Assembly (NCBI GenBank): GCA_010029175.1
Contig: RGNC01000065.1
Span: 1 to 10,061 of the forward strand
From: Synechococcaceae bacterium WB8_1B_136
Lineage (GTDB): Bacteria; Cyanobacteriota; Cyanobacteriia; PCC-6307; Cyanobiaceae
Length of the DNA stretch: 10,061 bases
Direction: 5' to 3'
Positions 5,437 to 10,061 of the stretch are shown here, in pieces. How positions within the stretch are numbered: position 1 is the first letter of the stretch; each line of letters starts with the position of its first letter. The notes beneath the pieces were generated by a model. That model was not told where the DNA came from. It saw nothing but the letters and a program-made list of their open reading frames with translations, and did no database searches. Made by a program: the position numbers and the translations under genes.

Positions 5437-6588
5437 TCAGGCCGCACGCCGCCAGCGCAGGCTGCTGGCTTCCCCGCTCCAGCGCAGGGCTTCCGCCAGC
5501 GGCAACCCCACCAGTTGCTGCTCAATCGGTCGCTCGTCCCCCAGCACCCGCCGTGGATGCAGGGTGGCTGCCGCAATGGCGGAGCCGGCATCGCCGCTCC
5601 AGAGTGCCAGCCGGCAGGCCGTCTCCAGCAGCGGCAGGGTGACCCCCGCCAGGGTGCCGTCCTGCAGGCGGCAGCTGCCCTGCTCCACGATCAGCACCCG
5701 ATCGTCCCAGCGGTGTTCGCCATCCTCCAGGCCATAGGGGGCCAGGGCATCGCTCACCAGCACCAGTTGCTGCGGCGCCAGCCGCTGCAGCAGCACCGCC
5801 ATGCTGGGGGCCACATGCACGCCATCGGCGATCAGGCCGAGGGCCACGTTGCCCTGAAGGGTGGCGGCCGCCACGGGGCCCGGCGCCCGGTGGTGCAGGC
5901 CGGGCATGGCGTTGAAGGCGTGCGTAAGCATGCCCACGCCGGCCGCAAAGGCCTGCTCCGCCTGGGCCTCACTGGCCTCGCTGTGGCCCAGGCTCACCAC
6001 GATGCCGCGCTGGCGCAGGGCCTCGATCACGGCGCCGGCTCCCTCCAGCTCCGGCGCCAGGGTCACCACATCAATCTCCTGCTCGAAGCCGCTGATCCGC
6101 TCGGCCAGGGTCTCGAGACTGGGTTGGGCCAGGTGTTGCTCCGGGTGCGCGCCGCGGCGGGCCCGCGCCAGGAACGGACCCTCCAGGTGGGCTCCTAGCA
6201 ACTGGCAGCGGCCGCTGCGGTGTTGCTCACGGGCCTGGCGCAGCACCGTGAGGGCCTGGCGCAGTTCGGCGATGCCGCAGGTGACAAGCGTGGGGCAGAT
6301 CGCCTCCACGCCATCGCGCCACAGCAGCTCCAGCAGCTCCAGCAGCTGGGGCAGATCGGCGGGGGTGAGCTCCGGAAAGGCCAGGCCCAGGCCACCGTTG
6401 ATCTGCAGGTCGACGCCGGCGGGGCTGAGCCAGTCGCCCTGCCAGTTGTCGCCGGCGGCGCTGCTGCCCGCCGGCAGAGGCTCCACCACCGCAATCTGGT
6501 GCTGCGCATCGAGGCCCACGCGCCAGCGTTGGTCTGGGCTGGCCTGGGGCGCCGCCTGCGGCAGGCGAATGTTGCTGAGCCAGCGCAT
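5437..6588 (-). CDS. nagA: N-acetylglucosamine-6-phosphate deacetylase
   Basis: Amidohydrolase that removes acetate from GlcNAc-6-phosphate, yielding glucosamine-6-phosphate for cell-wall recycling and UDP-GlcNAc supply. The product has 383 residues, the usual size. In order: PAGVDLQINGGLG (56-68), where the HxH of other amidohydrolases is QxN as in E. coli NagA (one-metal class); GAHLEGPFL (132-140) with metal ligand Glu136; GHSEA (201-205) with His202; THAFNAM (222-228) with His223; DGVHV (255-259); and catalytic Asp280 (LVSDALAPYG). E. coli equivalents are 131, 195, 216 and 273. The ATG at 6588 gives the family-like MRWLSNIRLP. An in-frame ATG at 6636 adds 16 residues and has GAGG 8 nt before it, but that addition would cover the likely purE promoter and looks unlike the family. 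The gene diverges from purE; no NagB or kinase gene is nearby. Confidence 0.94.
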   Translation of the reverse strand: MRWLSNIRLPQAAPQASPDQRWRVGLDAQHQIAVVEPLPAGSSAAGDNWQGDWLSPAGVDLQINGGLGLAFPELTPADLPQLLELLELLWRDGVEAICPTLVTCGIAELRQALTVLRQAREQHRSGRCQLLGAHLEGPFLARARRGAHPEQHLAQPSLETLAERISGFEQEIDVVTLAPELEGAGAVIEALRQRGIVVSLGHSEASEAQAEQAFAAGVGMLTHAFNAMPGLHHRAPGPVAAATLQGNVALGLIADGVHVAPSMAVLLQRLAPQQLVLVSDALAPYGLEDGEHRWDDRVLIVEQGSCRLQDGTLAGVTLPLLETACRLALWSGDAGSAIAAATLHPRRVLGDERPIEQQLVGLPLAEALRWSGEASSLRWRRAA

Positions 6589-6625
6589 GGGCAACAGGGG
6601 GCGGCCGCAGCCGGCCTGGGGTGGG

Positions 6626-6631
6626 GAGAAT
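6626..6631 (+). promoter_or_regulatory. Candidate -10 box (GAGAAT) of purE
   Basis: GAGAAT within GGGGAGAATG (6623-6632) ends 32 nt before the purE ATG. The identical ten bases stand at the identical distance before cysC. No -35 is recognised. It lies between the two possible nagA starts, so it would sit inside nagA if the longer start were used. Confidence 0.45.
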
Positions 6632-6663
6632 GCCATCCTCGCCGCCTCAGCAGGGTCTCGCCC

Positions 6664-7203
6664 ATGGCCGACAACCCCTCCGCCTCCAGCAGCCCCCGGG
6701 TGGCCGTGGTGATGGGCAGCGACTCCGACCTGCCCACCATGCAGCCGGCGGTGGAGATGCTGCAGACCTTCGAGGTGAGCTGTGAGGTGCGGGTGCTCTC
6801 GGCCCACCGCACGCCCCTGGAGATGGTGGCCTTCGCCCAGCAGGCCGCCAGCCGGGGCTTTCAGGTGATCATTGCCGGCGCCGGCGGCGCCGCCCATCTG
6901 CCCGGCATGGTGGCCTCCCTCACCACCCTGCCGGTGATCGGCGTGCCGGTGCAGACCCGGGCCCTCTCCGGGGTGGATTCGCTGCATTCGATCGTGCAGA
7001 TGCCCGCCGGCATCCCCGTGGCCACCGTGGCCATCGGCAATGGCGCCAATGCCGGTCTGCTGGCGGCCCAGATCCTGGCCCTCGCCGATGGGGCCCTGGC
7101 GGAGCGGGTTGCCGCCTATCGCCAGGGCCTGCACGATCAGGTGGTGGCGAAGGATGCCCGCTTGCTGGAGCTGGGCAGCAGCGCCTACCTGGCCCAGATG
7201 TGA
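6664..7203 (+). CDS. purE: N5-carboxyaminoimidazole ribonucleotide mutase
   Basis: Class I PurE, which moves the carboxyl group of N5-CAIR to carbon 4 to give CAIR in de novo purine synthesis, working as a cytosolic octamer after PurK. The product is 179 residues, with a short polar N-terminal tail (1-10) before the core. VAVVMGSDSDLPTM (13-26) is the phosphate-binding loop. SAHRTP (46-51) carries the catalytic His48, equivalent to His45 of E. coli PurE. AGAGGAAHLPGM (71-82) is the active-site glycine loop, and IGNGANAGLLAAQIL (124-138) is normal for class I. The ATG at 6664 is favoured because longer in-frame reading is antisense to nagA. The membrane protein gene follows after 10 nt and is probably cotranscribed, although no functional link is known. 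purK is not in the window. Confidence 0.97.
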   Translation: MADNPSASSSPRVAVVMGSDSDLPTMQPAVEMLQTFEVSCEVRVLSAHRTPLEMVAFAQQAASRGFQVIIAGAGGAAHLPGMVASLTTLPVIGVPVQTRALSGVDSLHSIVQMPAGIPVATVAIGNGANAGLLAAQILALADGALAERVAAYRQGLHDQVVAKDARLLELGSSAYLAQM

Positions 7204-7213
7204 GCGCATTTCC

Positions 7214-8338
7214 ATGCTGGAACGGCTTGTTCTGCCCATCTGGCTGCGGCTGAGCCTGGCCCTGCCGCTGCTGGTGCTCAACCTCTGGGTGCTGCGCCAG
7301 CTGTTGCTGCCCCTGGCCCCCTTCCCCGCCGTGGTGTTGGGGGCGGCCCTGATCGCCTTTTTGCTGGATCTGCCCACCCGCTGGCTGGTGGCCCGGGGGC
7401 TGCCGCGGGCCCTGGCGGTGCTGGTGGTGGTGGGGCTGGGCCTGGGGCTGCTGGTGCTGGCGGCCATCTGGCTGGTACCCCGGCTGATCGAGCAGCTGGG
7501 GGAGCTGATCCATGCCCTCCCCTCCTGGTTGGCCCAGGGGGAGCAGTGGCTGGATCAGCTGGAAACCTGGGCGGTGGACCGGGGCCTGCCCACCGAGTTC
7601 ACAGACCTGAGCAGCACCCTGTTCGCCCGGGCCAGCCAGCTGGCCAATCAACTCAGCCAGCGGCTGCTGGGGCTGCTCGGCGCCACGGTGGGCCTCACGG
7701 TGAACACCGTGATCGTGGCGGTGTTGGCGGTGTTTCTGCTGCTGGGGGGGGAGGCCATCGTGGCGGGGCTGGCCCGCTGGCTGCCCGACGGGCTGCGGCC
7801 GCTGGTGCTGCGCACCCTCGGTCGCACCTTCCGGGGCTATTTCGCCGGCCAGGTGCTGCTGGCCCTGATCCTCAGCGGTGCCCAGCTGGTGGTGTTCACG
7901 CTGCTGGGCATCCCCTACGGCGTGCTGTTCGCCGTGGTGATCGGCTTCACCACCCTGATCCCCTACGCCAGTGCCCTCACGATCGTGCTGGTGAGCGGTT
8001 TGCTGGCCCTGGAGGATCCGCGCACGGGCCTGGAGGTGCTGGCGGCGGCCATCAGCGTGGGCCAGGTGGTGGATCAGGTGATCCAGCCGCGGCTGATGGG
8101 CAGCATCGTGGGGCTGCAACCGGCCTGGTTGTTGGTGTGCCTGCCGATCGGCGCTCGCATCGGCAGCCTGATGGGGCTCGGTGATCTGCTGGGCCTGCTG
8201 CTGGCGGTGCCGGTGGCCAGCTGCCTCAAGACCTTCCTCGATGCCTGGGCGCAGCAGCTGGGTTTGCCGGAGCCAGCGGCAGCCATCGCACCCCTGGTGC
8301 CGCCCCTCAGCTCGCCTGGGGAATTACCCCCTGGCTGA
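7214..8338 (+). CDS. AI-2E/PerM (UPF0118) family membrane transporter
   Basis: A 374-residue inner-membrane protein of the AI-2E exporter/PerM family. Members have been linked to signal export, Na+/H+ antiport or unknown substrates, so the substrate cannot be named. Hydrophobic segments lie near residues 12-32, 38-56, 65-89, 155-180, 212-233, 236-262, 272-288 and 303-340. The soluble loop at 90-150 (LIEQLGELIHALPSWL) is typical. Family motifs include TFRGYFAGQVLLALI (205-219), LGIPYGVLFAVVIGFTTLIPY (split as LGIPYGVLFA and IGFTTLIPY, 231-251), VDQVIQPRLMGSIVG (286-300) and PAWLLVCLPIGARIGSLMG (303-321). The ATG at 7214 lies 10 nt after purE with no obvious Shine-Dalgarno, suggesting coupling. 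The last ten codons, coding a Pro-rich tail, overlap the 3' end of convergent cysC by 32 nt. Confident in family, not in substrate. Confidence 0.9.
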   Translation: MLERLVLPIWLRLSLALPLLVLNLWVLRQLLLPLAPFPAVVLGAALIAFLLDLPTRWLVARGLPRALAVLVVVGLGLGLLVLAAIWLVPRLIEQLGELIHALPSWLAQGEQWLDQLETWAVDRGLPTEFTDLSSTLFARASQLANQLSQRLLGLLGATVGLTVNTVIVAVLAVFLLLGGEAIVAGLARWLPDGLRPLVLRTLGRTFRGYFAGQVLLALILSGAQLVVFTLLGIPYGVLFAVVIGFTTLIPYASALTIVLVSGLLALEDPRTGLEVLAAAISVGQVVDQVIQPRLMGSIVGLQPAWLLVCLPIGARIGSLMGLGDLLGLLLAVPVASCLKTFLDAWAQQLGLPEPAAAIAPLVPPLSSPGELPPG

Positions 8339-8954
8339 TCAGGTAGGTGAGCACCTGCTGCACCGACTCCTCCAGGCTCTGGCTGCCGGTATCCACCCGC
8401 AGTTCGGGATGCTCCGGCATTTCGTAGGGGCTGGAGATGCCCGTGAAGTCTTTGATCTCGCCGGCGCGGGCCTTGGCGTAGAGGCCCTTGGTGTCGCGCT
8501 GCTCGCACACGGTCAGGTCTGCGGCGCAGTGGATCTCGATGAAATCCCCGGCCTCCACCAGGGCCCGTGCCCGGCGCCGGTCGGCCCGGAAGGGCGACAC
8601 AAAAGCGGTGAGCACCACCACCCCCGCATCGAGGAACAACTTGGCCACTTCGCCGATGCGGCGAATGTTTTCCTCGCGGTCGGCGTCGGAGAAGCCGAGA
8701 TCGGCGCAGAGGCCGTGGCGCACATTGTCGCCGTCGAGCACGTAGCACGACAGGCCCTGTTCAAACAGCGCAGAGTTCACGGCGTTGGCCAGGGTGCTCT
8801 TGCCCGCTCCGCTGAGGCCGGTGAACCACAGGATGGCGCTGCGGTGCCCCCGCTGCTGGGCCCGGGCGTCCCGATCCACCGAGGTGTGGTGCCAGGCGAT
8901 GTTGGTGGAGGCCCCCTGGTTGGTGAGTGCGCCGTAGCTGGAAGTTGCGGTCAT
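8307..8954 (-). CDS. cysC: Adenylylsulfate (APS) kinase
   Basis: Phosphorylates adenosine 5'-phosphosulfate with ATP to give PAPS, the substrate for sulfate reduction and sulfation, in the cytosol. The product is 215 residues. The P-loop is GLSGAGKS (46-53). DGDNVRHGL (74-82) binds APS. FVSPFRADRRRAR (118-130) contains Ser120, which matches the Ser phosphorylated in E. coli CysC; RRR here replaces the more usual RDM/RxM. KGLYAKARAGEIKDFTGISS (156-175) is the lid with the FTGI motif. The N-terminal tail (GALTNQGASTNIAWHHTSVDR) is the standard one, supporting the ATG at 8954. It is not fused to ATP sulfurylase. It lies 72 bp downstream of the permease gene on the same strand, but has its own promoter-like element. 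No Shine-Dalgarno is visible before the ATG, only a run of C. Confidence 0.97.
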   Translation of the reverse strand: MTATSSYGALTNQGASTNIAWHHTSVDRDARAQQRGHRSAILWFTGLSGAGKSTLANAVNSALFEQGLSCYVLDGDNVRHGLCADLGFSDADREENIRRIGEVAKLFLDAGVVVLTAFVSPFRADRRRARALVEAGDFIEIHCAADLTVCEQRDTKGLYAKARAGEIKDFTGISSPYEMPEHPELRVDTGSQSLEESVQQVLTYLISQGVIPQAS

Positions 8955-8986
8955 GGGGGGATGGCAGCGGCCGTGGCAATGGGGCC

Positions 8987-8992
8987 ATTCTC
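8987..8992 (-). promoter_or_regulatory. Candidate -10 box (GAGAAT) of cysC
   Basis: On the minus strand GGGGAGAATG (8995-8986) contains GAGAAT ending 32 nt before the cysC ATG, the same ten bases and the same distance as at purE. It lies in the 72-bp gap after the permease gene, so cysC could be transcribed on its own. No -35 is evident. Confidence 0.45.
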
Positions 8993-9026
8993 CCCGCTGG
9001 CCTGCAGCGGCCCTGATGCCTCCTCT

Positions 9027-9797
9027 TCAGAAGCTCTTGACCAGCAGCGAGGCGCCCATCAGCAGCGACAGCACTTCAAAGGCGCGCTTCACCACGCGGC
9101 TGCCCTTGGCGATGGCCAGGTGGGCCCCCAGGTAGCCGCCGGTGATCGAACCAGCCAGCAGCATCGGCACCCAGCCCCAGGCGATCTGGCCCTGCACCCC
9201 CAGGGTGAGGGCGCCGGCGCCATTCCAGAACAGCCCCACCAGAATCAGGGTGTAGGCCACCGCCCGGCCGTAGTCGAGGCCAAACCAGCGCACCAGCCAC
9301 AGGGTCACGAACAGGCCGGTGCCGGAGGTGAGCGAGCCGTTGAGCACGCCGATGGCGAACAGGCCCGCGCCGCCGATGGCCAGGCCGCGGCGATCCAGCT
9401 CGCGGGCGTGGCTCTCGGTGCCCAGGGCCGGCCGGGCGATGGAGTAGAGCCCCAGGCCGATGGTGAGCAGCCCCAGCAGCAGGGTGCTGAGCCGCGGTGG
9501 CAGGCTCAGCACCACCCGTGCCCCCAGCACCACGCCTGGCAGGCCGCAGGCCAGCACGAAGGCCGCCAGGCGCGGGTTGAGGGAGCGCTCACGGGCGTGG
9601 CGCAGGGTGGCGCCGATGCCCAGGGCCACGCTGGCCAGCTTGTGGGTGGCCAGGGCCAGCGGGAAGCTCAGCCCCAGCAGGATCAGCACCGGCAGCTGCA
9701 CCAGCCCGGCGCCGCCCCCCGCCAGGGCCGAGAGCAGGTTGGCCACCAGGGAGGCCAGGAACAGGCCCAGTTGCAGCAGCAGGTCCGCCGCCGTCAT
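9027..9797 (-). CDS. TauE/SafE (TSUP) family permease, possible sulfite/sulfonate exporter
   Basis: A 256-residue integral membrane protein of the TSUP family, whose studied members move sulfite, sulfoacetate or other sulfur-bearing or organic anions. The family's two-fold repeat is visible: ANLLSALAGGGAGLVQLPVL (19-38) in the first half matches GVLNGSLTSGTGLFVTLWLV (150-169) in the second, each with a Gly-rich re-entrant-like start. About seven to eight hydrophobic segments fill 5-255, separated by a charged loop near 122-137 (RPALGTESHARELDRR). THKLASVALGIGAT (51-64) is typical. The ATG at 9797 is preferred; a GTG at 9803 adds two residues. It starts 26 nt after the SUI1 stop, on the same strand, with cysC next downstream. 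That position suggests removal of excess sulfite from assimilation, but neighbourhood is the only evidence for the substrate. Confidence 0.85.
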   Translation of the reverse strand: MTAADLLLQLGLFLASLVANLLSALAGGGAGLVQLPVLILLGLSFPLALATHKLASVALGIGATLRHARERSLNPRLAAFVLACGLPGVVLGARVVLSLPPRLSTLLLGLLTIGLGLYSIARPALGTESHARELDRRGLAIGGAGLFAIGVLNGSLTSGTGLFVTLWLVRWFGLDYGRAVAYTLILVGLFWNGAGALTLGVQGQIAWGWVPMLLAGSITGGYLGAHLAIAKGSRVVKRAFEVLSLLMGASLLVKSF

Positions 9798-9823
9798 CGC
9801 CACTGCCCCGCCATGGCCACCCC

Positions 9824-10061
9824 TCAGCCGCCGGCCTGCTTGGGCCGGTAGCCAGCCTTCTCCAGCGCTGCCAGGGCCGGGGCCACCTGGTCGCCCTGCA
9901 GCTCGATCACGCCATCTTTCACGGTGCCGCCGGTGCCGGCGGCGGCCTTCAGCTGTTTCAGCAGGGCCTTGAGCTCGGCCTCCGGCGCCTCCAGGCCGGT
10001 GATCGCCGTTACGAGCTTGCCGCCCTTGCCGGCCTTGGTGCGCTGCACCCTGACCCGCTGC
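9824..10061 (-). CDS. SUI1/eIF1-like translation factor (5' end missing)
   Basis: The last 78 residues of a SUI1-domain protein (bacterial YciH, homologous to eukaryotic eIF1), thought to influence start-codon selection on the small ribosomal subunit; its bacterial role is not well settled. Visible family features are QRVRVQRTKAGKGGKLVTAI, then TGLEAPEAELKALLKQLK, the glycine stretch GTGGTVKDG, and the ending IELQGDQVAPALAALEKAGY. The frame is open through the right edge, so the GTG at 10048 is not the start: residues before it (QRVRV) belong to the domain. Family members are commonly around 105-110 residues, so about 30 are missing. It ends 26 nt before the permease gene and may be cotranscribed with it. 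Confidence 0.93.
   Translation of the reverse strand, partial: QRVRVQRTKAGKGGKLVTAITGLEAPEAELKALLKQLKAAAGTGGTVKDGVIELQGDQVAPALAALEKAGYRPKQAGG

Noticed and set aside
6589..7467. Upstream extension of the nagA frame through purE
   Set aside because: The extension is antisense to purE and the start of the membrane protein gene and gives a low-complexity translation; nagA itself begins near 6588.
8981..8995. GGGG/CCCC hairpin in the gap before cysC as a terminator
   Set aside because: The stem is only 4 bp with a 7-base loop and no T run; the same bases are better explained by the promoter-like GGGGAGAATG.
8181..9851. Very long plus-strand open frame across cysC and the permease gene
   Set aside because: It is antisense to two well-supported genes, its translation is rich in Gln, His and Gly with no domain, and such frames are a usual by-product of GC-rich codon use.

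Overview
The window looks like a piece of a picocyanobacterial chromosome (Synechococcus/Cyanobium type). The main support is a Mg-protoporphyrin IX methyltransferase of chlorophyll synthesis (chlM), a LuxR-type response regulator resembling the Ycf29 group of cyanobacteria and red plastids, very GC-rich genes with short intergenic gaps, and two extended HIP1 octamers. The genus is inferred; no rRNA or other marker is present.

Layout. A group I cysteine desulfurase runs off the left edge on the minus strand and ends at its catalytic Cys motif. Next, on the plus strand, come a small secreted protein of unknown function, the response regulator, and a RluA-like protein whose catalytic Asp is replaced by Gly. 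A minus-strand two-gene PIN/helix-turn-helix toxin-antitoxin module (3345-4372) follows, with repeats in its promoter region and about 300 bp of gene-free DNA behind it that contains protein-like scraps. This stretch looks inserted between housekeeping genes. chlM and nagA follow on the minus strand. purE and an AI-2E/PerM family membrane protein run on the plus strand, divergent from nagA. The right end is a minus-strand set: a SUI1/eIF1-like translation factor (cut by the edge), a TauE/SafE-type anion permease and the APS kinase cysC.

Function. Most of the window is core metabolism: sulfur mobilisation and assimilation (cysteine desulfurase, cysC, perhaps the permease), chlorophyll synthesis, purine synthesis, amino-sugar recycling and RNA modification. 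The accessory part is the toxin-antitoxin module. The RluA-like protein is the most unusual conserved gene.

Regulation. A -10-like hexamer (TAGATT or GAGAAT) lies exactly 32 nt before the start codons of the response regulator, purE and cysC. Two of the three share the ten bases GGGGAGAATG. The toxin-antitoxin promoter region carries nested direct and inverted repeats that look like an autoregulatory operator. I see no RNA genes, CRISPR array, insertion sequence or convincing intrinsic terminator.
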